The notes: generated by a model from the letters alone, not told the origin. A stretch of 64,000 nt of DNA from CAZSSH01 sp964609825 (GCA_964609825.1 CAZSSH010000009.1:310001-374000), one strand, 5' to 3'; numbered from the stretch's first letter, positions 24,569-33,022 are shown. A program made the numbers and translations.

Positions 24569-25390
24569 TCAATAGACCACATTGTCATGACGCACCCATT
24601 TGCTGTTGTCATTGGGAGCTGCCGCGGTAATCCACGGACCGTAGAGCTTGCTGCCGGGGCTGTTAAAGAGGCTTTGGGCCGCGATTTCACCTTTGCCGTT
24701 GGGGGCTTTGCTGCCAATGACATGGCCGTCAGCAAACACCGCGTTGCATTCTGCCAAACCGTTGTGCGCGGGCCACAATACCGGGCCGCTGGCCGGCACG
24801 TTGTAATAATTGTCCACGCGCCAGATACCCAAAGGCTTCATTGAGATCGCCCGGTTGGTTTCGGAACGGGCGGAGTCCACCGCCAATACGGTAGCGGAAG
24901 CACGGCGGAACATATTTTGCTTGACCGGACGGAAATAACTGCTGCCGGATGAGGAAGTCGCATACCGGAAGTTGACCCCATAATCGCAGACTGCCCAGTT
25001 GGACGAGGTGGCGGAGTTGTTGCTGCTCCCTTTATCATTAACCCAGCTGGCAGTATCCCAAAATTGCAGATACCAGTCACTGCCGCTGTCGGGCAACATG
25101 GTCCGGGACGGGCAGCGCATTTGTTTTTTTGTCATATAATTGTTGTACCACATCGTGTAGTTCCAAAAATTGTTGGTGCCGCCGTTGTAGCTGTCAAAGG
25201 GCATATAGTCGCCGTTGCTGCCGGCATACATGATAAAACACATGCCCATTTGTTTGAGGTTGCTTTTACAGCTGGCGCTTTTGGCGGTTTCGCGGGCTTT
25301 GTTGAGTGCCGGTAAAAGCATACTCGCCAGGATGGCGATGATAGCAATCACCACCAAGAGCTCGATGAGTGTAAATACGTACTTTTTCAT
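24569..25390 (-). CDS. prepilin-like (type II secretion pseudopilin-like) protein
   Basis: 273 residues. N-terminus MKKYVFTLIELLVVIAIIA, a 20-residue hydrophobic helix, then LNKARETAKSASCKSNLKQMG as in the DUF1559-type prepilin-like proteins of Lentisphaerota and Planctomycetota. The C-terminal landmark CNAVFADGHVIG and a late KWVRHDNVV are shared with the next gene. The residue before FTLIE is Val rather than the Gly expected by prepilin peptidases. ATG 25390 has AAGGGGGAATT before it. Tandem paralogue of the gene upstream; together with a GntR/LacI regulator and a GH they form one operon. Presumed inner-membrane anchored, periplasm facing. Confidence 0.88.
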   Translation of the reverse strand: MKKYVFTLIELLVVIAIIAILASMLLPALNKARETAKSASCKSNLKQMGMCFIMYAGSNGDYMPFDSYNGGTNNFWNYTMWYNNYMTKKQMRCPSRTMLPDSGSDWYLQFWDTASWVNDKGSSNNSATSSNWAVCDYGVNFRYATSSSGSSYFRPVKQNMFRRASATVLAVDSARSETNRAISMKPLGIWRVDNYYNVPASGPVLWPAHNGLAECNAVFADGHVIGSKAPNGKGEIAAQSLFNSPGSKLYGPWITAAAPNDNSKWVRHDNVVY

Positions 25391-25412
25391 AATTCCCCCT
25401 TTGTTATAAATT

Positions 25413-26195
25413 TTATAATACGCCGTCGTGACGCACCCATTTACTCTCGTTGTCCGGCGTATAAGTTCCGTAAAACGCCGCGCCTTTTTTATATAAACTG
25501 TCGGAGGCCGCCTGGCCGATGCTTTGACCTTTGGCACCGGCGACGTGACCGTCGGCAAAAACGCCGTTGGCTTCGCTGAAATTATTATGCGCGGGCCACA
25601 AAACCGGGCCGTTGCCGGGGGTGTCTGGATAGGTATTGACATAAAAATACGGTCGGGTTGCAAGTTCGCCGACAGTGCGGTTCGGCCATGCCGAGTCGAT
25701 GGCCAACACGGTATCAGAGCCGTTCCGAAACATGTTCATTTTGACAATTTTTAGTCCGCGGGAGCTAGTGTTGGAGCTGAAGCCGAATTTGGCGTTGATC
25801 CCGTAGTCGGGGAATTGCCAGCCGGCATCATCCGGGGTGGTCAACCCTTGTGTGGGGCTGGCCCAAAAAGTTTTATAATAATCCGGGATGTTGTCCTTGT
25901 TGCGGGTGCACTGTAACTGCTTTTTGGTGGCATATTTATTGATTACGAGCGTCCCGTCCCAAAAACGGGTATTGAAACTGGTATTTTGCAAACCGGTTAC
26001 CGGCACTGTTTGGTCAGCGTTGTCTTGGGCGTACATAAAAAAGGCCATGCCGAGTTGCTTGAGGTTGCTTTTACAGGTGGCGCTTTTTGCGGTTTCACGG
26101 GCTTTGTTGAGTGCGGGCAGGAGCATGCTCGCCAAAATGGCGATGATGGCAATCACTACCAGGAGCTCAATAAGAGTAAACAAAAACTTTTTCAT
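25413..26195 (-). CDS. prepilin-like protein, tandem paralogue
   Basis: 260 residues, MKKFLFTLIELLVVIAIIA followed by LNKARETAKSATCKSNLKQLGMAFFMYAQDN. The globular part has a Cys pair region (KKQLQCTRNKD), a Trp-rich centre, PVLWPAHNNFSEANGVFADGHVAG, and ends SKWVRHDGVL. It is clearly related to the next gene over the whole length, so a tandem duplication. The residue before FTLIE is Leu, not Gly. Its ATG overlaps the regulator stop (ATGA), giving translational coupling to the regulator. Confidence 0.88.
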   Translation of the reverse strand: MKKFLFTLIELLVVIAIIAILASMLLPALNKARETAKSATCKSNLKQLGMAFFMYAQDNADQTVPVTGLQNTSFNTRFWDGTLVINKYATKKQLQCTRNKDNIPDYYKTFWASPTQGLTTPDDAGWQFPDYGINAKFGFSSNTSSRGLKIVKMNMFRNGSDTVLAIDSAWPNRTVGELATRPYFYVNTYPDTPGNGPVLWPAHNNFSEANGVFADGHVAGAKGQSIGQAASDSLYKKGAAFYGTYTPDNESKWVRHDGVL

Positions 26196-27199
26196 TTGGG
26201 AGCCTCCTCAAATTTCATTTTTAATTTTATGTGTTCTTCTTGTGTTGATTGCCGTGTCAGTTTGCGGTGCAGTATCTCCATCGCCGCTTCGCCGGTCGCG
26301 ACAGCCGGGATCACCGGCTGGACTCCGCTCGGGTTGATGTGGATGGTTTTGCCCTCGGTTTCGGTGGAAATAAAAATGGTATCGGGAAACTCACTTTGAA
26401 GTGACAGCGCCGGACCGTTGCAGTTGATCACATGATAGTGTTTCTCACTCAAAATCTGACGGATCCTGCGGATGGCTTCGCCGTGGCTGGCATGGACGTA
26501 CTCTTCCGGCTTCCAGTTGATCCCAAATTCGGCAAACGCTTTTTGGATTCCGATTATCTTTTGTTGGATATTATTTCTGGCATTTTGATCGACAAATAAA
26601 ATATCGCGGTAATTGTGCTCCAACAGTTTTTTGGTTAAAGCATAGCCGTAATCGACAAAATCCAAAGTGACTACATCGCCGCGATGGATATCACACATCG
26701 GCATATTGAGAACGTAAGGAAAATCAATGTCAGACAAATGTTCCTGCAAGTGGCGCAAATGTTCGGGCATCCACAGCCAAACAATTCCGGCCAGTTTTCC
26801 GCTCAGCTCGGCCTTGAGCGTCTTTTCCGCATTGCCGAAAAAATTGATGAGGCGGAAAAAATAACCGTGCTCGGTCATGCGGTTAAATACCCCGCAGATC
26901 ATTTGTTGTGTCAACCCGTCCATATAAGTCATTTCGCCGTCGCCGGCAACGACACCGATGACCTGACCGTGGGTGTTGGACCGCACCGCGTCGGGGCTGA
27001 TAAAGGTACCGTAATGCGGCCGCCTGACAAGGAGCCCCTCGTCGGTCAGCATTTGCAAGGCCCGTCGCACTGTTCCGCGCGAAACATTAAATATCTCACA
27101 AAGCTCGCGCTCTGTGGTCAAGGGCACCATTGCATCGGTGGAATCAGCCGCCGACAAGAGCCCGAAGACATATTGGCGGATCTGGTGATACCCCGGCAT
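26192..27199 (-). CDS. GntR/LacI hybrid regulator (AraR-like architecture)
   Basis: 335 residues. Residues 1-70 are a GntR winged HTH (LTTERELCEIFNVSRGTVRRALQMLTDEGLL in outline) and residues ~80-330 a LacI/GalR-type periplasmic-binding fold (VIGVVAGDGEMTYMDGL, LAGIVWLWMP, RDILFVDQNARNN, PDTIFISTE). This fusion is known from AraR of Bacillus, a sugar-responsive repressor. The ATG at 27199 is the most likely start; an upstream GTG is possible. A consensus promoter and two copies of ACAAAT-N4-ACAAAT sit in front, so it probably represses its own operon with the two prepilin-like proteins and the GH. Confidence 0.88.
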   Translation of the reverse strand: MPGYHQIRQYVFGLLSAADSTDAMVPLTTERELCEIFNVSRGTVRRALQMLTDEGLLVRRPHYGTFISPDAVRSNTHGQVIGVVAGDGEMTYMDGLTQQMICGVFNRMTEHGYFFRLINFFGNAEKTLKAELSGKLAGIVWLWMPEHLRHLQEHLSDIDFPYVLNMPMCDIHRGDVVTLDFVDYGYALTKKLLEHNYRDILFVDQNARNNIQQKIIGIQKAFAEFGINWKPEEYVHASHGEAIRRIRQILSEKHYHVINCNGPALSLQSEFPDTIFISTETEGKTIHINPSGVQPVIPAVATGEAAMEILHRKLTRQSTQEEHIKLKMKFEEAPK

Positions 27200-27250
27200 G
27201 GTTGCGCCGGAAAATTTATTTTTGGCTTCCACTTTTGTTCTATCCTGTGT

Positions 27251-27266
27251 ACAAATATAAACAAAT
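27251..27266. promoter_or_regulatory. operator candidate 1 of the GntR/LacI regulator
   Basis: ACAAATATAAACAAAT, just downstream of the promoter. Copy 2 upstream differs at two of 16 positions. ATTTGT/ACAAAT half sites resemble those of AraR-type operators. Confidence 0.6.
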
Positions 27267-27275
27267 CTATGGTAT

Positions 27276-27304
27276 ATTATAGCAAAAAAAAGTGGTTTTG
27301 TCAA
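27276..27304 (-). promoter_or_regulatory. consensus promoter of the regulator-prepilin-GH operon
   Basis: Minus strand TTGACA (27304-27299), 17 bases, TATAAT (27281-27276). Exact sigma-70 consensus, bracketed by the two operator candidates. Confidence 0.92.
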
Positions 27305-27334
27305 GTGTTTTTGGCGGAAAAATAGTAAAAAGTG

Positions 27335-27350
27335 ACAAATGTGAACAAAT
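27335..27350. promoter_or_regulatory. operator candidate 2 of the GntR/LacI regulator
   Basis: ACAAATGTGAACAAAT, 84 bases from copy 1 (eight helical turns), placing the two sites either side of the promoter, suitable for looping. Confidence 0.6.
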
Positions 27351-27374
27351 TGTCCGCCGATTGCCTCCAGAAGG

Positions 27375-27415
27375 CAAAAAAGTCCCGGCGCCGAAAAGGG
27401 TCGGCGCCGGGACTT
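27375..27415 (-). terminator. terminator of the nagB-kinase operon
   Basis: Minus strand 15-bp stem AAGTCCCGGCGCCGA / TCGGCGCCGGGACTT (27415-27380) with a short loop, then TTTT. Confidence 0.93.
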
Positions 27416-27431
27416 GCAGAGAGGAGGCGAT

Positions 27432-28808
27432 TTAACGTTGCGGCAAGGTGGCGGCGATAACCGCCTGACCGTGACGCTTAAAAGTTTCATCGGGGATGTG
27501 AAAGATGATGTTGAGCTCGGGGAACTCATCATGCAGCACCTGCTTTGCAGTGTTGAGGATGATTTCGCCGCCGGTGCCCGAGGAGACGCGCCCCAATAAC
27601 AGCAAGTGCTGCAAGTCATAAAAATCGGCATAATGAGCGACGGCGTAGCCGAGATAACACCCGATCGTGCGGTAAATAGCGGTGGCGCGCGGGTCAGCTT
27701 GCGCCATCGCCTGCTGCAATGCTTTTAATTGCTCCGGGAGCGGCAGTTTGCCGAAGTCAAAGCCCGCTTTGCCGGCCAGACGGCCGACTGCCTGCTGAGA
27801 GAGATACGAGCAGCCGAGCCCGGCGTCTTTGCTCCACTCGTCGACCGGCGCTTCGGTTTGCCGGTAATCGATTGGCGCAAAGGCCAGTTCGTTTAAGTGG
27901 TCGGTGATTTTGCCGTCGCAATTCACATAGCCCACTGCTTCACTCGTTCCCATGGCCAACCCGAGAAGCGAGTGCTTTTGGAGGCTTAGCGCCCCGGCGA
28001 GCGCGGTGACTTCGCCGTCATTGACGACCACCATGGGTACGTCAAACTCACGGGCCAAATCGTCAAAAATGGTCGCGCCTTTTTGCGCAAACACCGCCTC
28101 CGGGATGCCGCGAAAGAGCGACGCCACCCGCGGCTGATTGTCCACATACACGCCCGCCGCGCTGCCGCCGACGGCATCGAGTCGCGGGAGCTTGGCCGCC
28201 GCCCGGGCGATCGACTCGCGGATGCCGTCAATATGATAATTGAGATCGGTTTGGAAATAAGGGTCCCAGGCGATTTCCTCGGTGTAGACGACCTGGCCGT
28301 CCTGTACCGCCGCGCATTTGCGGTCGGAGCCGCCCAAATCGAAGCCGACGCGGCAGCCGTCAAAGTGGCCGCCCAAGGCGATATCGATCTCTTTGGCCTG
28401 CGGTGCCTCGGGGTACGCGCAGCCGATTACCCGAAATTGCGCGCGGTAAATTTTGGTCATGATATCGGCGTCAAAGGAGCGTTTGCCGCCGGAGGAATAG
28501 ATTTCCGCAAGCATTGCCGCCAGCTTGGGGCAACCGGCGACGGTGACAAGGTTGCCGCCTTTGGCCCACAGCAGAAATTTGACGGTGCGCTCAAGATACA
28601 GCAAATTGTCGGCGTTGTTGGCCTCGGTTTCCGGCAAAATCCGGGTCTCGTAGCGAGATATGGTGCCGCTGCCGCGCTGCAGCGTGACGGCGACCGGCAA
28701 GCAATCCTTGGTCGCCGCGACTTTTTGACGGTAGGCGCGGCTCCACAACGCGGCGGGAACAAATCCCTTGTCCAATTCGGGCAAATGTTTGGCACAAATT
28801 TCCATCAT
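27432..28808 (-). CDS. ROK-like/ASKHA sugar kinase with N-terminal extension
   Basis: 458 residues. The ASKHA core starts near residue 150 with the phosphate-binding CRVGFDLGGSDRKCAAVQDG and continues with DAVGGSAAGVYVDNQP, VPMVVVNDGEVTALAGAL (catalytic Asp) and LLGLAMGTSEAVGYV, as in ROK glucokinase-type enzymes. The zinc-binding C-x-C-G-x-x-G-C motif of classic ROK proteins is absent, and about 145 residues precede the core, with no family I can name. It starts 4 bases after nagB, so a role in amino-sugar phosphorylation is a reasonable guess. ATG 28808 or 28805 can serve as start. Confidence 0.75.
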   Translation of the reverse strand: MMEICAKHLPELDKGFVPAALWSRAYRQKVAATKDCLPVAVTLQRGSGTISRYETRILPETEANNADNLLYLERTVKFLLWAKGGNLVTVAGCPKLAAMLAEIYSSGGKRSFDADIMTKIYRAQFRVIGCAYPEAPQAKEIDIALGGHFDGCRVGFDLGGSDRKCAAVQDGQVVYTEEIAWDPYFQTDLNYHIDGIRESIARAAAKLPRLDAVGGSAAGVYVDNQPRVASLFRGIPEAVFAQKGATIFDDLAREFDVPMVVVNDGEVTALAGALSLQKHSLLGLAMGTSEAVGYVNCDGKITDHLNELAFAPIDYRQTEAPVDEWSKDAGLGCSYLSQQAVGRLAGKAGFDFGKLPLPEQLKALQQAMAQADPRATAIYRTIGCYLGYAVAHYADFYDLQHLLLLGRVSSGTGGEIILNTAKQVLHDEFPELNIIFHIPDETFKRHGQAVIAATLPQR

Positions 28809-28812
28809 TTTT

Positions 28813-29598
28813 TCACCGGTAATCAGCCCATTCGGGCTCGTTGGCAAAGACCCAGTTATAGTAATCGGTCTGCGTCAGCATGCCCGCGGCGGCCTGATCG
28901 AGGATCACCACCGCCGACGGGTGGAGCTGCAAGGCGCTTCCTGTTACCATGGCCGTCACCGGGCCCTCAATGGCTTTGGCGGCAATCTCCGCCTTGGCGC
29001 TCCCGGTAATGAGCATAATGATGCGCTTGGCGTCCATGATAGTGCCGACGCCCATGGTAAAGGCGCGTTTGGGCATGGTTTCGGGGGGATTGAAATACTT
29101 GCTGTTTTGCTCGTAAGTGGCAGGGGTCAGCGCTTTGGCCCGGGTCCGGGAGGCGAGGGATGAAATCGGCTCGTTAAAGCCGATGTGCCCGTCGCTCCCG
29201 ATACCCAATAATTGTAAATCGATCCCGCCCGCGTCGCGGATCAAACTCTCATAGCGCAACCCCTCGGCAGCTTCGTCGGCGGCCATGCCGTCGGGCAAAA
29301 AGGTGTTGCGTAAGTCGATATTGATGTGCCGAAACAAATGTTGATTCATGTAGTAGCGGTAGGAGTTGGGGTCGGTCGCGGCCAAGCCGATGTATTCGTC
29401 AAGGTTAAAGGTGCGGACGAGCGAAAAATCGAGTTTGTCGTCGCGGTGCATCCGGCCGAGCTCGGCGTAGACGGCCTCCATGGTGTGGCCGGTGGCCAGC
29501 CCAAGCTTGCATGCGCTCTTCACCTTGACGGTATCGGCGATCAGCCTGGCGGCCAATTGGACGGCCCGGGCGGTATCGGGACGGATAATAACTTCCAT
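28813..29598 (-). CDS. nagB: glucosamine-6-phosphate deaminase
   Basis: 261 residues, the normal size. Landmarks are LGLATGHTMEAVY (phosphate loop), RTFNLDEYIGL with the proton-transfer Asp, and LLGIGSDGHIGFNEP with the Asp, His and Glu of the ring-opening step. It converts glucosamine-6-phosphate to fructose-6-phosphate and ammonia. ATG 29598 follows AGGAG; a longer upstream frame lacks an RBS. With the adjacent kinase it suggests use of amino sugars such as those of mucin or chitin. Confidence 0.95.
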   Translation of the reverse strand: MEVIIRPDTARAVQLAARLIADTVKVKSACKLGLATGHTMEAVYAELGRMHRDDKLDFSLVRTFNLDEYIGLAATDPNSYRYYMNQHLFRHINIDLRNTFLPDGMAADEAAEGLRYESLIRDAGGIDLQLLGIGSDGHIGFNEPISSLASRTRAKALTPATYEQNSKYFNPPETMPKRAFTMGVGTIMDAKRIIMLITGSAKAEIAAKAIEGPVTAMVTGSALQLHPSAVVILDQAAAGMLTQTDYYNWVFANEPEWADYR

Positions 29599-29698
29599 TT
29601 TGGGGTGACTCCTGTTGGTTTTCGCTATATAATATAACCGGTTTGAGCCAAAAAAAAATGGAGGAACCATTGGAAACTATGGACTTTTACGCAAACGA

Positions 29699-30961
29699 TT
29701 ATTTGGCGTTGAGTTTCATCGTATAAATCAGATTTTCGATGTAAAACAAAGTTGCGTAATAGAGTTTGTCATAGTCGGCATAACGGATCGCCTCCTCGAT
29801 TTGAGCCTGATTTTGGGCGATCAACTCGGGGTCCTGGCTCAGGACGACCATCCAGCCGGCGCACCAGGCGGGCTTGAGACTGCTTTTTTCGCGGGCGACG
29901 GCGGGGCAGGCTTTGCTCCAGACTTTAAGCTGCTCCATTGCGAGCTTTTGCGCCTCGTCGCCGTTGGTTTGCGCGCTCCACGGCGGCATCATCAAATGCC
30001 AGTCGGGGGTGAAGTTTGAGGGCTTGTTGACATCACCGTAGCGCTGATAATAAGCGATGTAAGGGGCCGCCATTTTGCCGGTGACTTTTAAGGATTGGAG
30101 CAGTGCCGCCTTGACTGCCGGGTCGGTTTCCTGACGCTTGAGCTCGCTCACCGCATACTGGCAGTTGCTCAAAAACCAGCAGGCCCACTCTGCCATGTTG
30201 TGGGGGCCTGCGAGCAAAACGTCTTTGCGGGTTTTTTGATTGCGGCAAGTGCCGTTAAAAAAATCGTAATACATCGTCAAATATTTTTGGTCGCCGGTCG
30301 CCTGATAAACAACATGGCAGGCGGTCAGCAAATGGACGACTGCCGCGTATTCGCCGTCGAGCCACCAGCCGCGGACAAAGCCGGGCTGGTCGCCGGGGAT
30401 GCGCCATTCATTTTTTTGGAGTGCATCCAATTGACGGACCAGCCGGTCCGTGCATGTCTGGCGTTCGTCAGCGGTCGGAATGCCGCTCTCCAGATATTTG
30501 CCAAGCCCGAGAAACCACGGGAAATTTTGATCGTTGCTGCTGGCCGCGTAGTGGCATTTGCCGTCGCTGCCGATGCCGCGGGCGATGAAGCCGGGGGTGG
30601 CGCCCGCGTCCTGCAGCTTGTAGAGTCCGGCGACCAGTTTTTGAATTTCGGCTTTGAGTTTCGGCGACGGGTCAAACTGATAACGGTCGCACAACGCGGC
30701 CAAATACATGCCGTTAAAAAATCCGCCGTTCTCCACGGGCGTCCACCAGCCCAAGGCGTTGGGGATGTTTTGCGCGCACTCCTCCGGGGTCGGCAAAATG
30801 ACTTCGCCGTTGAGCCCGGCGTAGTCGTACATCACCATATCCTTGCCGATAAAACGGCTCCAGATGATTTGATGGACCTCGTTTGCCTTGTCCGTGAGCT
30901 CGTCGGCATTGAGGCCGCCCAATAGCACGATTGATAACATTGCCATGATCTTTTTTGACAT
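29699..30961 (-). CDS. secreted alpha-helical protein of unknown function (likely alpha/alpha-toroid)
   Basis: 420 residues with signal peptide MSKKIMAMLSIVLLGGLNA. Repeating helical pairs, aromatic loops (NALGWWTPVENGGFFNGMYLAAL, GFVRGWWLDGEYAAVVHLLTA, HNMAEWACWFLSN, TPDWHLMMPPWS) and His/Trp-rich turns are what (alpha/alpha)6 glycoside hydrolases and lyases look like. I cannot name a family or catalytic residues. It stands alone with its own promoter, between nagB and the second regulator-prepilin-GH cassette. Probably acts on carbohydrate outside the inner membrane (inference). Confidence 0.7.
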   Translation of the reverse strand: MSKKIMAMLSIVLLGGLNADELTDKANEVHQIIWSRFIGKDMVMYDYAGLNGEVILPTPEECAQNIPNALGWWTPVENGGFFNGMYLAALCDRYQFDPSPKLKAEIQKLVAGLYKLQDAGATPGFIARGIGSDGKCHYAASSNDQNFPWFLGLGKYLESGIPTADERQTCTDRLVRQLDALQKNEWRIPGDQPGFVRGWWLDGEYAAVVHLLTACHVVYQATGDQKYLTMYYDFFNGTCRNQKTRKDVLLAGPHNMAEWACWFLSNCQYAVSELKRQETDPAVKAALLQSLKVTGKMAAPYIAYYQRYGDVNKPSNFTPDWHLMMPPWSAQTNGDEAQKLAMEQLKVWSKACPAVAREKSSLKPAWCAGWMVVLSQDPELIAQNQAQIEEAIRYADYDKLYYATLFYIENLIYTMKLNAK

Positions 30962-30994
30962 CTCCCGACTCCTGATGATTGTACTTTTAAAAGC

Positions 30995-31023
30995 AATATA
31001 ACGCCGGTAAAATCAAAAAACAA
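30995..31023 (-). promoter_or_regulatory. promoter of the secreted helical protein gene
   Basis: Minus strand TTGTTT (31023-31018), 17 bases, TATATT (31000-30995); AGGAG lies 7 bases before the ATG at 30961. Confidence 0.65.
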
Positions 31024-31090
31024 TCGGCCGCAACATAAATCAATGAAAAAAAGTGAAAGATGGCAAAATAAATACCGCTTGGCATGTTGT

Positions 31091-31220
31091 ACGGACAAGT
31101 TAATGACAAAAGCATCCGGTTTTCTCTTGTATCCTCTTGACATGAAGTTTAAAATATGCTATGATATGGGTGTGAAGATAACCTTGCTCCGAGATTTTGC
31201 GGGGCGGATAAACGGACAAG
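31091..31220 (+). promoter_or_regulatory. ACGGACAAG pair flanking the promoter of the second GntR/LacI regulator
   Basis: The nonamer ACGGACAAG occurs at 31091-31099 and 31212-31220, one before the -35 and one in the leader, about 121 bases apart. The arrangement mirrors the two operators of the other regulator, but the sequence differs. Confidence 0.4.
31137..31165 (+). promoter_or_regulatory. promoter of the second regulator-prepilin-GH operon
   Basis: TTGACA (31137-31142), 17 bases, TATGAT (31160-31165). Confidence 0.85.
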
Positions 31221-31227
31221 ACAGCAA

Positions 31228-32364
31228 ATGCAAAAACAGACCAAGGCCGACTTTATTGAGCACAAATTAGCGCAAATGATCCGCGGCGGTAGCTTGCCGG
31301 CGGACGGAAAACTCCCGTCCGAGCATCAGCTGATGGCGGAGTATCGGGTGTCGCGCTTTACCGTGCGGCAGGCGATCCGCAAGCTGACCGACGCGGGGTT
31401 GGTCAAGGCGGTGCGCGGGAGCGGTTATTTTGTCCGGGGCAAATTCGCCGAACCGGACAAGTCGTCCCATGCCCGGACGATTCATTTGATGAATCTCTTT
31501 TTTAATAACGTCGAGGAGTTTGACCAGCATGACAGTTTGCTCTTGCGCGAATTGGCCAAGGTGGCGGCGCGCAACCATTTTTCGCTGACCGTCTCGGCAG
31601 TGTTTCCGCCCGCCACGCTGGAAACCTTTTTGGAGGAAAACGCGATCCCGTGCACCTTTTTAAACGGTGTTATTTTGCGTTGCCCGTTTACGTTGGAGAG
31701 CATCCGGATGCTGCACGAAAAAAACATCCCCCATGTAGTGATGCCGTACCCCCGGCGCGATATCAATCTTTACCCGATGGTCGGCTCCGACACCGCGCTC
31801 GGCATTGAGTATTGTCTGCGGCATTTGCTCGACACCGGGCACCGCCATATCGGCATGATTGCGGCGCCGGTGGACAGTGAGGACTATCAGATCATTTACC
31901 GGATTTATCAAAATCTGATGGCCGAGTACGGCTTGCCGTTTGACCCCGCTTTGATCGCGCCCGCCGCACCTTGGATTGAGATGGACGGGATCCATGCGAT
32001 CAATCTTTTGCTTGGACGCGGCGGTAGGCTCGATGCCATCGCCGGCTTCGGCGACCGCTCGATTATGGGGGCAGTCAAGGAGCTGTTGCGGCGCAAAATT
32101 CGCATCCCGGAGGATATTTCGGTGGTCAATCACGGCAATTACAGTTGGATCAATCCCTTTTTCCCGTTTAAAATCAGCGGTACGCTGGTCAATTTTGACG
32201 GGATCGTCAACGGCCTGTGGGAGGTCCTCAAAGAGCAGCGCGACACCGGGATTATTTTGCCGCAGTGCAAGATGATCGCTCCCTGTTGGAGCTCGGGCAA
32301 CAGCGTCGCTTTCCGTCATGGTAAAGATCTGAAACAAATGCAATCAACCCATAAGGAGGAGTAA
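31228..32364 (+). CDS. GntR/LacI hybrid regulator, second cassette
   Basis: 378 residues. GntR winged HTH at the start (KLPSEHQLMAEYRVSRFTVRQAIRKL, VRGSGYFV) and a LacI/GalR sensor fold behind it (LNGVILRCPF, HVVMPYPRRDINLYPMVGSD, HRHIGMIAAPVD, DAIAGFGDRSIMGAVKELL). Same architecture as the regulator at 26192-27199 but not a close copy. Stop and next ATG are separated by one base, with AAGGAGGAG for the prepilin-like gene inside the regulator 3' end. Presumably senses the sugar released by the GH of this operon. Confidence 0.88.
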   Translation: MQKQTKADFIEHKLAQMIRGGSLPADGKLPSEHQLMAEYRVSRFTVRQAIRKLTDAGLVKAVRGSGYFVRGKFAEPDKSSHARTIHLMNLFFNNVEEFDQHDSLLLRELAKVAARNHFSLTVSAVFPPATLETFLEENAIPCTFLNGVILRCPFTLESIRMLHEKNIPHVVMPYPRRDINLYPMVGSDTALGIEYCLRHLLDTGHRHIGMIAAPVDSEDYQIIYRIYQNLMAEYGLPFDPALIAPAAPWIEMDGIHAINLLLGRGGRLDAIAGFGDRSIMGAVKELLRRKIRIPEDISVVNHGNYSWINPFFPFKISGTLVNFDGIVNGLWEVLKEQRDTGIILPQCKMIAPCWSSGNSVAFRHGKDLKQMQSTHKEE

Positions 32365-32365
32365 T

Positions 32366-32998
32366 ATGAAACGGAGTTTGGTTTTTACACTGATTGAGCT
32401 TTTGGTGGTAATTGCGATCATCGCGATTTTGGCGTCGATGCTGCTGCCCGCGTTGAACAAAGCGCGCGACAAGGCCAAGGCAATCAGCTGTGCCAACAAT
32501 ATGAAACAGATCGGCCTCGCGACCGGCATGTATTTTGCCTCGTTTAACAGCATGGTGCCGCCCAAATATTACGGAGTGGGCAACAACGGTTATTGGATTC
32601 ACAACCTCGTCCATCATGAAATCGCCGGAGTTTACCCCTTGTATCTTGCCACCGCCAACAAAAGCAGCGCCAGCTGGCAGTGCCCGTCGGACGTAAAGCC
32701 GTTCAGTCTGCCGAACTTCGGTACGGAGTACTTGGGGACGACTTCGTACGGGGTTAATTACAACACCAAGGATTATCCCGGCAATACCCAGTTTAACTTG
32801 GCCAAGGTAAAATCGCCGATTTCGTCAAGGATGTTGTTTCTCGACTCGCTGTATCAGGAGTGCAACCCGTATCTGGCCGCCCGTTATCCGGCCGGGCGTC
32901 ACGCCACGAGATGCAACATTTCGTATTTGGACGGGCACGTGGGCAATTTATTCGCCTCGCAAATCGTTGCCAAACCCGGGTTGATGACGCTTCAGTAA
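32366..32998 (+). CDS. prepilin-like protein, second cassette
   Basis: 210 residues: MKRSLVFTLIELLVVIAIIA, LNKARDKAKAISCANNMKQIG, a short globular part with WQCPSDVKPF, and CNISYLDGHVGNLFAS near the end. Residue before FTLIE is Val. Excellent RBS (AAGGAGGAG, 5 bases). It sits between the regulator and the large GH exactly as in the other cassette. Function as a minor pilin, substrate adaptor or surface anchor is unproven. Confidence 0.88.
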   Translation: MKRSLVFTLIELLVVIAIIAILASMLLPALNKARDKAKAISCANNMKQIGLATGMYFASFNSMVPPKYYGVGNNGYWIHNLVHHEIAGVYPLYLATANKSSASWQCPSDVKPFSLPNFGTEYLGTTSYGVNYNTKDYPGNTQFNLAKVKSPISSRMLFLDSLYQECNPYLAARYPAGRHATRCNISYLDGHVGNLFASQIVAKPGLMTLQ

Positions 32999-33022
32999 TT
33001 GAAATATGAGGAAAATAGAGTG

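Noticed and set aside
29658..29726. Short plus-strand ORF starting MEEPLETMDFYANDYLALS, resembling the start of aminolevulinate/oxononanoate synthase-type proteins
   Set aside because: Only 22 residues, no RBS, and its second half is simply the reverse of the 3' end of the gene at 29699-30961. Probably chance, though a gene remnant is possible.
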